Notes: generated by a model from the sequence alone, not told the origin. Positions 52,453 to 62,839 are shown, counted from the first letter of the stretch. The stretch: DNA of 64,000 nt from RHKX01 sp963743875 (GCA_963743875.1 CAVURM010000001.1:372001-436000); one strand, 5' to 3'. Made by a program: numbers and translations.

Positions 52453-53915
52453 TTGCGCCGTCACGTTCTCGTCACCACTCTTATCGCCTGTGCGACTCGC
52501 CGGGGGCGTCGCCACGACGGCATCCGCCGAGTCGCCATCGCCCGTCTCCGACGCGGCGGCGCTGCAGGCGCTCGAGAACGTCCGGAACGCATTCGCCAAC
52601 CCGCTTTCGGCCGGTACCGGTACGGGCGCCGGGAGCCGCGACGCGACGATCGCCCTGCGCGACCTCGCGGTTGCGTTGCCGGCGCTGCAGGGCGCCGACA
52701 AGCGGGAGGCGCGTGGTTTCCTGGCCCGGCCCACCGACAAGAACGACAGGCGCTACTTCGGCAAGGAGGCGAACGGTTCGCCGATCTGCGACACCCAGTT
52801 CTGCGTGCACTGGACCGACAAGGCCAAGAACGCCCCGGTCTCGAACTTCGTTCCTGAATGAGGTCCTGAACGCGATGGCCTTGAGCTACGCGGTCGAGAA
52901 CACCGCATTGGGCTGGAAGAACGCCAAGTCCGACGGCACGCTGGGCTCCCGCAAGGGAGTCGGGAGGGACGGCCAGGTCGACGTCTACATCACCGACCTC
53001 GGCGAGAACCTCTACGGCTACGCCTCGACCGATCCCGGTCAGAAGGGGGCCAAGCGGTACGCCTACCTCGTCCTCGACAACAACTACGTCGGATTCCCGA
53101 CCCCGCCGATCGAGTCGATGCAGGTCACGGTCGCCCATGAGTACAACCACATCCTGCAGTTCAACTACGACGTCTACGAGGACGTCTGGCTGTTCGAGGA
53201 CACCGCCACCTGGGCGGAGGAAAAGGTCTACCCGGCGATCAACGACTACCTCAACTACCTCCCGGCGCTGGCGAAGAAGCCGCACACGCCGATGACGGGG
53301 TCGAGCATCAAGATCTACGCCGAGGCGGTCTGGAACCACTGGCTGAGCTACAAGTTCGGCGACGACGTCGTCCGTGACACCTGGAAGGTTTCCGCGTCGC
53401 AGAAGAGCTTCGCCGTCGACTCCTACAACAAGGCGATCAGGAACGCCGGCGGTACGACCTTCGGGGAGGAGCTCGGCCAGTACTTCGCCGAGACGGCCGA
53501 GTGGCAGTCCAGCCCCTCGTTCCCCGACGCCGCTGAATACCCCGATGTGAAGCGCTCAGGGACTGTCAAGGCTGAAACGATCAAGACCGGGCTCGACAAC
53601 ACGTCCTACCGCCTCTACAAGGTGCAGCCGACCATGTCAGCTTCGACGACGCTGAAGGTCAAGGCCGAGCAGGGAACCCGCAGCACGATCGCCCTCATCG
53701 GTCGCGAGGGCGCCGAGCCGGGCATCCTGACGCGAGAGATCATCCACCTCCCGAAGGGCGGAAAGGGCGAGGTGACGCTCGAGGATCCGGGCAAGTTCTC
53801 GCGGATCACCGCCGTCGTCGCCAACGTCGACGGACGCAGCAGTCGCCTCGACAAGAAGGGCCGGCGCGTCTACAAGTCCGACGGCTCCGACTACAAGCTC
53901 AGCCTCGCCGGCTGA
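52453..53915 (+). CDS. Secreted HExxH metalloprotease-like protein (two frameshifts here)
   Basis: About 486 residues after repair. TTG 52453 with SD GGAAGGA opens a signal peptide (RRHVLVTTLIACAT, continuing LAGGVATTASA after an apparent lost base near 52498). A second shift, probably an extra T near 52847, precedes NEVLNAMALSYAVE. HEYNH at 53136-53150 followed by EDTATWAEE gives a gluzincin-like zinc site; C-terminal beta-rich domain. Function: probable secreted peptidase of an unnamed family. Confidence 0.7.
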
Positions 53916-53933
53916 GCCGGAGCCCAGCCGAGA

Positions 53934-56189
53934 CTAGGCCGGCGCGACGGCTACGGGGATGCCGTTGAGCACGGCATTGCCCGAAAGGGCGTCGACGAGC
54001 TGCTCGTCGGCGAGCAGGTTCGAGTTGACGCCGGGTCGCTGCCCGGCCACCTCGAGTCTGGCCCCGTCGGCGTCGTGGCCCCAGCCGTGCGGGATGGAGA
54101 CCACGCCCTCCATGATCGCGTCGGTCACCTCGACCGGAACCACCAGCGCGCCGGCGCGTGAGCTGACCGCCGCATCAGCGCCCTCGATCAATCCGAGGCG
54201 CTCGGCGTCACGAGGATTGACGTGCATGGTGCAGCGAGCCTTGCCGCGAACGAGGTGGGGGAGATTGTGCATCCAGGAGTTGTTCGAGCGCAGGTCCCGG
54301 CGTCCGATCAGAACGAATTCGTCGCGTCTCTGGGCGAGCGACTCCGCCAGTCGCTCGAGGTCCCCCAGCAGCGCCGGCGGGCAGAGCTCGACCTTGCCGC
54401 TGTCGGTGCGGAGCATCTCCGGCAAACGCGGTTCGAGCGGCCCGAGATCGATGCCGTGCGGGTTTTGCTCGAGGAGGTCCAGCGAGAGAGCCGTCCCGTT
54501 CCCCCTGCCGGGGCGATCGCCGATCCCGGCACCGTAGGCGCCGCAGCGAAGCATCAGGTCGAGCACCCGGTCAGGCCCGCGGCGCTCGCCGAGGGTGGCG
54601 ACGACGTCCTCGGGCTCCATACCGAAGGCGGGGGAGCCTTCCGTGACCGTCTCACGCCTGGCCATCTCGAGCGCGACCATGTCGTCGAGCGCACCGACGT
54701 CGGCGTTCGGGCCCGCACCGGCGACCAGGCCCATGAGCCTCAGCATCGTCCTCCACTCCGGATCGATCGCGGGATTGGGCGGCAGTACGGCCGGGCTGAA
54801 GTTGGCGATATTGCGGACCGACAACTGGTAGAAGGCGAGATCGTAGTGTGAGCGTTCCAGCGGGGAGAGGACGGGAAGCACGACATCCGCCCTGGAGCTC
54901 GTCTCGTTCAGGTAGCAGTCGATCGCGATCTGGAACTCGAGGGAGTCGAAGGCCTCCCCGAGCCTGCCGGAGTTCGGGGTCGAGAGCAGCGGGTTGCCGG
55001 CAACCGTGATCAAGGCTCTGATCCGGCCCTCTCCGGGCGTGGTGATCTCCTCCGCCAGACAGGCGACCGGGAGTTCCCCGAAGGCCTCCTCCATGCCGCG
55101 AACGCGCGAGCTCCACCGACCCATCTTGAAGCCGCGCCCTCGGCCCTTCGCGCCGCTCGAGTTCGTCTGTCCCGCCGCAGCAAGCGGAAACATCACGCCG
55201 CCCGGGCGATCGAGGTTGCCGGTGACGGCGTTGACGACGTCGACCAGCCAGCTCGCCAGGGTTCCGAACTCCTGGGTGGTGGTGCCGATCCGCGCGTAGA
55301 CGGCGGCACTCGGCGCTGCCGCGATGTCACGAGCGATCCGGCGGATCTCCGGGGCGGGGATGCCGCAAACCGGGGCAACGGCCTCGGGAGAGAAGTGCGC
55401 GACGGCCTCGCCGAGCAGATCGACGCCGGCGACGTACTCGACGATCTCGCCCGGATCGATCAGATCCTCCTCGACCAGGGTGTGAACCAGGGCAGCGAGG
55501 AAGTGGGCATCGCGACCGGGCCTGATCGGGTGATGGGCGTCGGCGACCTCGGCGGTCCGGGTCCGTCGGGGGTCGATGACGACAACCCGGCCTCCCCGGT
55601 CCCTGATCGCCTTCAGGCGACCGCGAAAATCAGGGGCGGTCATCAGGGACCCGTTGGAGGCGAGTGGGTTGGCGCCGAGGATGAGCAGATAGTCGGTCCG
55701 GTCGATGTCGGGGATCGGGATCGACAGACCGGAGCCGAACATCAGGCCGCACGAGATCTGCTTGGGGAGCTGGTCGACGCTGGTGGCGCTGAAGATATTG
55801 CGGGTACCGATCGCCTTGAGCATGGCGCGGAGGTAGATGGTGCCGTCGAGGGTGTGGGCATTGGGATTGCCGAGATAGACCGCCGTCGCATTCCGATCGC
55901 CGGCCTCCATGATCGGGGCCAGCCCGGCATCGATTGCCGCGAACGCCTCGTCCCAGCTCGCCGGGACGAGATTTCCACCGCGCCGGATCATCGGTGTGGC
56001 GAGGCGATCGGGGTCGGAATGAAGCTCGCCGATGCTGGCGCCCTTGGGGCAGATGAAACCCTTGCTGAAGACGTCGTCTGCATCGCCTCTGACCTTGACG
56101 ACGGTGTCGTCCTCGATCTCGATGGCCAGGCCGCAGGTCGCCTCGCAGAGCGGGCAGGTGGCGAACCGGGTGACGCTCTCCTCCGTCAT
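53934..56189 (-). CDS. Molybdopterin-dependent oxidoreductase (DMSO reductase/FdhF superfamily)
   Basis: 751 residues. N-terminal [4Fe-4S] site Cys12, 15, 19 and 47; then GNPNAHT, LGANPLASNGSL, VIDPRRTRTAEVAD, GNLDRPGG and C-terminal molydopterin-binding region (SIPHGWGHD). No twin-arginine signal, so cytoplasmic. Metal ligand region around residues 150-155 (SCGLMFGSG) hints at Cys or Ser ligation. Electron partner and substrate unknown. Third gene after the amidase and channel genes. Confidence 0.85.
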   Translation of the reverse strand: MTEESVTRFATCPLCEATCGLAIEIEDDTVVKVRGDADDVFSKGFICPKGASIGELHSDPDRLATPMIRRGGNLVPASWDEAFAAIDAGLAPIMEAGDRNATAVYLGNPNAHTLDGTIYLRAMLKAIGTRNIFSATSVDQLPKQISCGLMFGSGLSIPIPDIDRTDYLLILGANPLASNGSLMTAPDFRGRLKAIRDRGGRVVVIDPRRTRTAEVADAHHPIRPGRDAHFLAALVHTLVEEDLIDPGEIVEYVAGVDLLGEAVAHFSPEAVAPVCGIPAPEIRRIARDIAAAPSAAVYARIGTTTQEFGTLASWLVDVVNAVTGNLDRPGGVMFPLAAAGQTNSSGAKGRGRGFKMGRWSSRVRGMEEAFGELPVACLAEEITTPGEGRIRALITVAGNPLLSTPNSGRLGEAFDSLEFQIAIDCYLNETSSRADVVLPVLSPLERSHYDLAFYQLSVRNIANFSPAVLPPNPAIDPEWRTMLRLMGLVAGAGPNADVGALDDMVALEMARRETVTEGSPAFGMEPEDVVATLGERRGPDRVLDLMLRCGAYGAGIGDRPGRGNGTALSLDLLEQNPHGIDLGPLEPRLPEMLRTDSGKVELCPPALLGDLERLAESLAQRRDEFVLIGRRDLRSNNSWMHNLPHLVRGKARCTMHVNPRDAERLGLIEGADAAVSSRAGALVVPVEVTDAIMEGVVSIPHGWGHDADGARLEVAGQRPGVNSNLLADEQLVDALSGNAVLNGIPVAVAPA

Positions 56190-56227
56190 CGCGAAAGCGA
56201 TCTTCGCAGATGCGGGTCTCGCCGGCC

Positions 56228-56935
56228 CTAGGTGCGGCGGCGGCTGACGTTGGTCACGATGACCGCGAGGACCGTTACCAGGTAGATCTGTCCGATCAGG
56301 GCCTCGGTGACCGACATCGCGCGGCCGAGGTCGGAGGCGGCCGTCAGGTCGCCGTATCCGACGGTCGTCAGCGTCGCCAGGCTGAAGTAGAGGAAGTCGT
56401 TGCTCGTGGCGGCCTGGTCGCCCTGGACGAAGAACGGCTGATTGCCGATGTCCTCGACGGCCCCGAACAGGACTGCGAACGCGAGGCCGAGCAGGAGGTA
56501 GAGCGAGAGCCCGCAGTAGATGGTCTGGACCGTGACCCGCCGGTCCTCGCGGAGCTCGCGGATGACGCCGGCGACGATCGCCAGGGGGGTGAGGAGAACG
56601 AGGACGAGGGTGAGGACGCGGGGGGCCGTCGGCGCGATGTCGCTGATCCCGAAGAGCGCAACGCCCACAAGCACGGCCAGGATCCCTAGGATCGTCGCCG
56701 CGACGCGGACGATGTGGTGGTGGAATCCGGCGGCGCGGAGAGCGAGAACGATCACCGTGCTCTGCAGGACGATCGCGACGAAGCGGCTGAGGTCTCCGCC
56801 CGGCGCGGCGAGCTGGAAGATCATGGAGGCCACGATCGCCGCGAGGACGACGCCGAAGTTGCGGCGCGGCTCGGTCAGCTGAAATGCGTCCGGCAGTCCG
56901 TGTGGCGCCGCCGGATTCCGCGTCGCCGGGCTCAT
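56228..56935 (-). CDS. Potassium channel family membrane protein
   Basis: 235 residues, about six hydrophobic segments. Selectivity filter TTVGYGD near residue 193 with pore helix FLYFSLATL, followed by the last helix (QIYLVTVLAVIVTNV). No RCK/TrkA domain. ATG 56935 overlaps the amidase stop by ATGA. Confidence 0.87.
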   Translation of the reverse strand: MSPATRNPAAPHGLPDAFQLTEPRRNFGVVLAAIVASMIFQLAAPGGDLSRFVAIVLQSTVIVLALRAAGFHHHIVRVAATILGILAVLVGVALFGISDIAPTAPRVLTLVLVLLTPLAIVAGVIRELREDRRVTVQTIYCGLSLYLLLGLAFAVLFGAVEDIGNQPFFVQGDQAATSNDFLYFSLATLTTVGYGDLTAASDLGRAMSVTEALIGQIYLVTVLAVIVTNVSRRRT

Positions 56936-57648
56936 CGGTGCTTGTGGATCACCTTCGTGACGATCATGCGGAACTTCCGCACGTCACCGCGGAGCCAGTC
57001 GACGTGGTCGTTCTTCCAGCCCTCGAGGTCCTTGAAGTGGGGCGAGTCGTTGCCCATCGAGTGGCCGATCACGTCCTTCATGCCGATCCGGTACTTCTGC
57101 TTCAGCCAGGCCGTCAGCTTCGTCGCGGCACGGATCTGCTTCTTGCGATCGAGGATTGCCTTGTCGGCTGAGTGCTTTCCGGCAAGGCCCTCCTGGACCA
57201 TCTCGATCCCGATTGCCTGATGGTTGAGTCCGATGGTGTGACGACAGCGGACGTAGAGGCGCGTCAGCTGGTGGATCGTGCCGTCCTTTTCGATCACGTA
57301 CTGCGAGCAGACTCCCGGTCGCTCGCCCAGCGCGGGGGAGTTGGCGGCGAACGTGTTCCAGACCGGTGCATAGGTCGAGGTGGCCGTGTAGTGGAGGACG
57401 ATGACGTTCGGGCGCCCGAGGCGCCAGGTCCGCTTGCCGTAGTGGCGATTGGAATAGTTGGCCATCTGCCGCTTGCGGTCCTTGCCGTAGGGAATCGGGT
57501 CAAAATCGGCCCGCGGCTCCGGAACCTCTCCCGAGGCGGGCTTGAGAACGCTCGCCGGCGCAGGTGGACCTGCCTGGTCGCCGACTGCCAGCGCAAGGGC
57601 GAGCACCGGCAGCGCCATAACCGACAGCCTTGGTGGGCGGTTCCTCAT
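56932..57648 (-). CDS. Secreted N-acetylmuramoyl-L-alanine amidase (Amidase_2/PGRP-like)
   Basis: 238 residues with signal peptide (VMALPVLALALAVGDQAG). Amidase_2 core: LHYTATSTY (His86), RHTIGLNHQAIGIEM (His137, Glu149) and DVIGHSMGNDSPH (His196). Likely cuts peptidoglycan or binds muropeptides. -10-like TAACCT (reverse 57656-57661) is 7 nt upstream. First gene of a three-gene run with the channel and the oxidoreductase. Confidence 0.8.
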   Translation of the reverse strand: MRNRPPRLSVMALPVLALALAVGDQAGPPAPASVLKPASGEVPEPRADFDPIPYGKDRKRQMANYSNRHYGKRTWRLGRPNVIVLHYTATSTYAPVWNTFAANSPALGERPGVCSQYVIEKDGTIHQLTRLYVRCRHTIGLNHQAIGIEMVQEGLAGKHSADKAILDRKKQIRAATKLTAWLKQKYRIGMKDVIGHSMGNDSPHFKDLEGWKNDHVDWLRGDVRKFRMIVTKVIHKHR

Positions 57649-57751
57649 CCGGCCGAGGTTAAGGCACCTGTTCCGGCTAGGTTTCAGCAGTGATGTCGTT
57701 GAACGGGTCCGATCGAACCTTCGAGGGACGACCGCAAGAGGCCGCCGCTTC

Positions 57752-58935
57752 ATGCTGACCGTCGACGCGGGCAGTTTCCTGATCATCGTGTTCACGGCCG
57801 CCGTGGCCGCGACGGCGGTCACCTTCGGCGGGCGGCGGGTATTCGTTCCGGTCGTCGTCCTCGAACTGGTGCTCGGGATCCTGATCGGCCCCGACGTGCT
57901 CGGCCTGGCCGAGCCTGACGAATTCATCAAGTTCTTTTCGAATCTCGGGCTCGGCATGTTGTTCTTCTTCGCCGGCTACGAGATCGACTTCGAGCGGATC
58001 CGCGGGGCACCGCTCAAGCTCGCCGCCATCGGCTGGGTTATCTCGCTCGCCCTCGCATACTCGATCGGCGGCCTGCTGGCGCTCGCGGCGTGGTCCTCTC
58101 GCTGATGTTCACCGGCTCGGCGATGGCGACCACGGCGATCGGCACCCTGATCCCGATTCTCGACGATGCCGATCAGACTGAAGACGCGCTTCGGGACCTA
58201 CCTGCTCGCGGCCGGCGCCGTCGGTGAGTTCGGGCCGATCCTGCTGATCACGTTTCTCTTCTCCACCGACAAGCCGCTCACGAGCGGCCGTCGTCCTGTC
58301 TGGTGTTCGTCGCCCTCGCCGTCGTCGCGGCGCTGCTCGCCGTTCGCTGGGTCGGGGCCGGCTGGTCGAAGTTCGAGGGGGCGATGGAGACCAGCTCACA
58401 GCTACCGATCCGCGTGGCCGTCGTGCTTATCTTCTCGCTCGCGTACCTCGCCTCCGATCTCGGCCTCGACCTGCTTCTCGGGGGTTTCGTCGCCGGGATC
58501 ATCGTCCGCCTCGCGCTCAAGGGACGGGAGGTGACGATCCTGGAGTCGAAGCTGAGCGCCGTCGGCTACGGCTTCTTGATCCCGTTCTTCTTCGTCGTCA
58601 GCGGGATCGAGTTCGACATGAGCGCGTTGACCAATGATCCGGCGCGGGCGGTCCTGGTCCCGATCTTCTTTCTCATGTTCCTGATCGTCCGCGGAGTCCC
58701 GGCCATGCTGCTCTACCGCGAGGTCCTCGATCTCCGGGATCGGGCAGCGCTCGCATTCTTCAGCGCCACCGAGCTGCCGCTGGTCGTCGCGATCACGACG
58801 ATCGCCGTCGCCGAGGGTCAGATGCGCACGACGACTGCCGCCGCTCTGGTCGGAGCTGCCGTGCTCTCCACCGCGGTCTATCCGTTGATGGGCCTGCGCC
58901 TGCGGGGATCGAAGGATCTACCCGAGGGGGCCTAG
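57752..58935 (+). CDS. Cation/proton antiporter, CPA2 type (three or more frameshifts here)
   Basis: Roughly 390 residues after repair, about 11-12 membrane helices. VVLELVLGILIGPDVLGL and LGLGMLFFFAGYEIDF are typical of Na+/H+ or K+/H+ exchangers. Frame breaks near 58089 (lost base), 58178 (extra A) and 58285-58303. Downstream LLLGGFVAGIIVRL, FLIPFFFVVSGIEFD and SATELPLVVAI complete the family pattern. Ends 4 bases into the convergent WS/DGAT gene. Confidence 0.8.
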
Positions 58936-60371
58936 GAACTGGGACTGGCGGAGCGGGAGCGCTCGGCAGGTGAAGAGCCGTTGGATTGCACCCTCGGCGC
59001 CATCGCCGCGAGCTCGTTGAGCTCCTCCTCCAGGTCCACCGCGAGGCCACCCAGGGCGGGCATGCCCTCGAAGTCGCCGATCAGCCCGAAGTTGATGCCC
59101 CCGTCGTAGCTCATGATCCCGACGCAGACCGCCTGGCGCTTCGCCAGCGGCACCATCGGGAAGATGTCGCGGAGCCGCCGTCCGAGCACGTAGAGCGGGA
59201 ACTGCGGCCCGGGAACATTGGTGACGACGAGGTTGAAGAAGCGCTGCCGGGATTGCAGTCGGGCGGCCTGGGAGACGATCGTGGGCGGGGCGAAGTCGGT
59301 CATTTCCGCGAGTAGGTTGGCGCCGACCGCCTGCTTCGAGTTCTTGAGGTTGCCCATCGACTTGCGGACGAGACCGAGACGCTCGATCGGGTCCTCGCAC
59401 CAGACCGGCAGCGGCGCCATCATCGCGGTCACCTGGTTGCCCAGGGCGCCACGCTCGTCGGCGGTCCGGATGCTCACCGGGACCATCGCCTTGAGGACAA
59501 GCTCGTCGGTGGTGTGGCCGAGGGATCGCAGGTGCCTACCGAGAGCTCCCGACACAACGGTCAGGACGACGTCGTTGACGGTTCCTCCGTAGGTGTCCTT
59601 GATCCGCCTGAGGTCCGCGAGATCGCCTCTCACCCAGGAGAAGCGGCGATGCGGGCCGATCTCGACGTTCAGGGGTGAGTCGGGTGCGGAAAGGCCCTTG
59701 CCGGCGATCGATCCGGTGGCGCCGATCGCTTCGCGGATCGCGCCGAGCGCCTGCATCGGGCGCCGGATCAGGGCGCGGGCGCCTCGCAGCACCTCGGCGG
59801 GCTGGGTGACCCGTTCGGTCAGGGCGGACCCGAGCAGCGCCAGTTCGTTGGGCTCGGGGCGGGGGAGCCATTCGGGTGGCGGGTCGGCCGGGGCGGGGTC
59901 GGGCTCGGCGTCGAAGAGGACCGTGGTTATGTCAACCCCTGAGACCCCGTCCACGAGGCAATGGTGACTCTTGCAGACGATCGCGAAGCGGTCGTCGGAG
60001 AGTCCGTCGACGACCCACATCTCCCACAGGGGCTTGGATCGATCGAGGCCCTGAGAGAAGGCACGGGCGGCGAAGGTCCGCAGTTGCTCCTCGTCGCCCG
60101 GTGCCGGGAGCGCCGTGTGGCGAACGTGGTAGTCGAGGTTCAGGTGGGGATCGTCGACCCAGACGGGGCGTCCCTGGTCGAACGGGACAAAGCGCAGCTT
60201 CTGGCGGAAGCGGGGGACCAGGTGCAGCCGTGACCGCAGGTGCTCGCGGAACTCGTCGAAATCCGGCGGCGGTCCGTCGAAGATCATCGTCGAGGCCACG
60301 TGCATATGGGCGCCGTCGCGCTCGAGGTGCAGGAAGGACGTGTCAAGGCCGGTCAGGCGATCGAGGTTCAT
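58932..60371 (-). CDS. Wax ester synthase / diacylglycerol acyltransferase (WS/DGAT)
   Basis: 479 residues. Catalytic HHCLVDG (HHxxxDG, residues 136-142), N-terminal LDTSFLHLERDGAHMHV and C-terminal NVPGPQFPLYVLGRRLRDIFPMVPL, SYDGGINFGLIGD. Makes triacylglycerol or wax esters from acyl-CoA, so storage lipid is likely. Start ATG 60371. Two inverted repeats upstream may be operators. Confidence 0.92.
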   Translation of the reverse strand: MNLDRLTGLDTSFLHLERDGAHMHVASTMIFDGPPPDFDEFREHLRSRLHLVPRFRQKLRFVPFDQGRPVWVDDPHLNLDYHVRHTALPAPGDEEQLRTFAARAFSQGLDRSKPLWEMWVVDGLSDDRFAIVCKSHHCLVDGVSGVDITTVLFDAEPDPAPADPPPEWLPRPEPNELALLGSALTERVTQPAEVLRGARALIRRPMQALGAIREAIGATGSIAGKGLSAPDSPLNVEIGPHRRFSWVRGDLADLRRIKDTYGGTVNDVVLTVVSGALGRHLRSLGHTTDELVLKAMVPVSIRTADERGALGNQVTAMMAPLPVWCEDPIERLGLVRKSMGNLKNSKQAVGANLLAEMTDFAPPTIVSQAARLQSRQRFFNLVVTNVPGPQFPLYVLGRRLRDIFPMVPLAKRQAVCVGIMSYDGGINFGLIGDFEGMPALGGLAVDLEEELNELAAMAPRVQSNGSSPAERSRSASPSS

Positions 60372-60382
60372 GCATACATCTT

Positions 60383-60426
60383 TTCACCTCTGTGAAGACT
60401 GTGACCGGACCCACACATACATGTGT
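60383..60426. promoter_or_regulatory. Two inverted repeats upstream of WS/DGAT (possible operator)
   Basis: TTCAC-CTCT-GTGAA (60383-60396) and ACACAT-AC-ATGTGT (60413-60426), 12-55 bp from the start codon. Suggests a dimeric repressor, unproven. The remainder, 60427-60661, holds no other feature I can support. Confidence 0.4.
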
Positions 60427-60661
60427 TCGCCCCACCTACCGTTCCGGTCGGACCAGATAGATCGAAATCAACACAGACCGCTCAATCCGCGGCCCCTGGA
60501 AAGTCCACGGCCGGGAGCGGGGGACCCACTTGCCGGACACAGAGATCGAGCCGGCAGGGGCGAATCGGGTCGTGATCGACCCGTAGCGCCCGACCCGAGT
60601 GACTCGGATCGGCCGCGAGCCCGTCAGCTAACCCCGTAGGCGGCGAAAGCGAGGATCGAAG

Positions 60662-61618
60662 ATGACACGCTTCCGCGATTGGCGGGGGTGGGTCGCAGCC
60701 TTCGTGCTGTTGCCCGCAGCCGCATTCACCATCGGAATCTCAGTCGGCACAGCATCCGGCGCCCAGACGCAGGGTGGCCCAGCGACGTTCGCCGCGAGCA
60801 GCAAGACGGTCAAGCCGAATGGAAAGGTCACGCTCCGCGGTCGCTTTCGGCCCGTCGTCACGGCCTCGGCCGAGGCCGGCGACCCACAGCCCCCATCAGC
60901 GGTCGCGCAGTCGGTGAAGATCCAGTTCAAGGCGTTCGGCGCTGAATTCTGGCGCGACGCTCGCCGGACGCCGAGCCGCGAGATCCGGCCGCTTCAGCGA
61001 GCGCATCGAGGTCGAGCGGAGCGGTCGCTTCCGCGCGGTCAGCGCCGACGGCCGGACCACCAAGCCGAAGAAGGTCAGGGTTCGCTCGATCACGAAGGCG
61101 CGGGTGGAGAGCAATGCCAAGCGTCGGTCAGACCGTGGCGGTCAGGGGTCGGGTCTCACCCGCGGGTACGCGACGCAAGGTCACCGTGCAGGTGGCCGGC
61201 GATCAGATCCACACGTGGACCGACAAGTCGGGCACCTTCGTCGCCAAGTGGAAGCCCCGAACTGCCGGCACGTCCAAGGTGCGGGTCCGCGCGGCCGGCA
61301 ACCTGATCGCGGGCGGCAGCAAGGCGAAGGCCGGCAAGGTCTCCATATTCAGGCCCGCCGAGGCCTCCTACTACGGGCCGGGGCTCTACGGCAACGGCGT
61401 CGCCTGCGGTGGCACGCTCAGCCACGTCGACGATCGGCGTCGCCCACAAGACGCTGCCATGCGGCACGAAGCTGACCATCCGCTACCACGGCCGTGAGGC
61501 CACGGCCAAGGTCATCGACCGCGGGCCCTACGTGGCCGGCCGTGAGTTCGATCTCACGGAGGCGCTCCGGAACAGGCTCGGGTTCGGCGGCGTCGGGACT
61601 ATCCTCGTCGACCGCTAG
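60662..61618 (+). CDS. Secreted RlpA-like double-psi beta-barrel protein (three frameshifts here)
   Basis: About 317 residues after repair. Signal peptide (WVAAFVLLPAAAFTIGISVGTASGA), two Ig-like segments (KTVKPNGKVTLRGRF, VGQTVAVRGRVSPAG) and a C-terminal RlpA/DPBB domain (SYYGPGLYGNGVACGG, LPCGTKLTIRYHG, VIDRGPYV). Such domains cut or bind denuded glycan strands. Frame breaks near 60946, 61120 and 61422. 3' end overlaps dinB. Confidence 0.78.
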
Positions 61619-62784
61619 GCCGCCAGGGCGATCTCAGCCCCTCGGTTTCAGCCGAGCGCGAGCTGAACCGGCCCCGTCCCGTCGCATCCGCGTCGGCGGG
61701 GGCGGGGCCGGCTTCGTCGATGCCGGCCCGGATCAGGTTCGACATGCCGACCCCGAGCAGACGCACCGGGCGCGTCACGCTCGAAAGCGTCGAACAGGGC
61801 CAGAGCCGATCTCGCCACCTGATCGGGGTCGCAGGTCGCATCGGCGAGGGTGCGGGAGCGGGTGAAGGTTCGAAAGGGGGCGAGGCGGATCTTCAGGGTG
61901 ACGGTGCGTCCGCGGATCTCCTGTTTGCCGAGGTGGGCGGCGACCGTGCGAGCCATCCTCACGACCTCCTGTCGCATCATCGTCGGGTCCGACTGATCGC
62001 TGGCGAAGGTGCGCTCGCGGCTCTCGGACTTCCGTTCACGCTCGACCGCGACCTCGGTGCTGCCGAAGCCGCAGGCACGGCGACCAAGTGACCTCGCGTG
62101 CTTGGGCCCGAGGATCGCCGCGAGGCTCACTTCGGGTGCTGCCGCCAGATCGGCGACGGTCTCGATCTCCAGCGCCGACAGTCGCTCCTCGGTGCGCGGT
62201 CCTACGCCGGGGATGATCCGTGCGGGCCGATCGCCGACGACCTCGAGGAAGCGCTCCCGGGGCAGGACGCACAGCCCGTCCGGCTTGTCGAGGTCGGAGG
62301 CGATCTTGGCGATCAGACGATTCGGCCCCAGCCCGATCGAGCAGGTCAGCCCGGTACTCGCCAGCACATCCCGCTTGATCTGGCGAGCGCGAGCCTTCGG
62401 GGCCGGTGAATCGCTCAGGTCGATGTAGGCCTCGTCCATGCCCACGACCTCGACCAGGTCGCTGTAGTGATGGAAGACCTCCATGACCTGAGCCGAGGCC
62501 TCCCGGTAGCTCTCCATGTTGCGCGGGATCACGACCGCTTGAGGGCATCGCCGCCGGGCAACGGCGATCGGCAACGCTGAATGGACGCCGAACTTCCGCG
62601 CCTCGTAGGAGGCGGTCATCACCACCCCCCTTGAGTTCGGGTCGATCGGGCCGACGATGACGGGCTTACCTCGCAGCTCCGGCCTGCTCAACAACTCCAC
62701 CGAGACGTAGAAGGCGTCCATGTCGACATGCGCGACGGCGTGCTCCCAACTCGATGGGTCCCCGTACAGACGTTCGCTCGGCAT
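61599..62784 (-). CDS. dinB: DNA polymerase IV (DinB), frameshifted near the C-terminus
   Basis: About 395 residues after repair; Y-family translesion polymerase with its catalytic acids intact (HVDMDAFYVSVE, VVGMDEAYIDLS), unlike ImuB in this window. Also SIGLGPNRLIAKIASDLDKPDG and IPGVGPRTEERL. One extra base in GGG at 61768-61770 shifts the tail; restored PVRLLGVGMSNLI runs to a stop at 61599. Convergent, 20-bp overlap with the RlpA-like gene. Confidence 0.9.
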
Positions 62785-62790
62785 GTCTCG

Positions 62791-62796
62791 ATGCTA
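62791..62796 (-). promoter_or_regulatory. -10 element (TAGCAT) before dinB
   Basis: TAGCAT on the reverse strand, 6 nt before ATG 62784: leaderless architecture. Confidence 0.45.
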
Positions 62797-62839
62797 GCCG
62801 CAGCAGGGGACGAAGTTCGCGGCCGGCGATCGTCGCTGG

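Noticed and set aside
55395..56231. Plus-strand open frame opposite the molybdopterin oxidoreductase
   Set aside because: High-GC shadow; Asp/Gly/Val-rich product without motifs, while the minus frame has an iron-sulfur site and MGD motifs.
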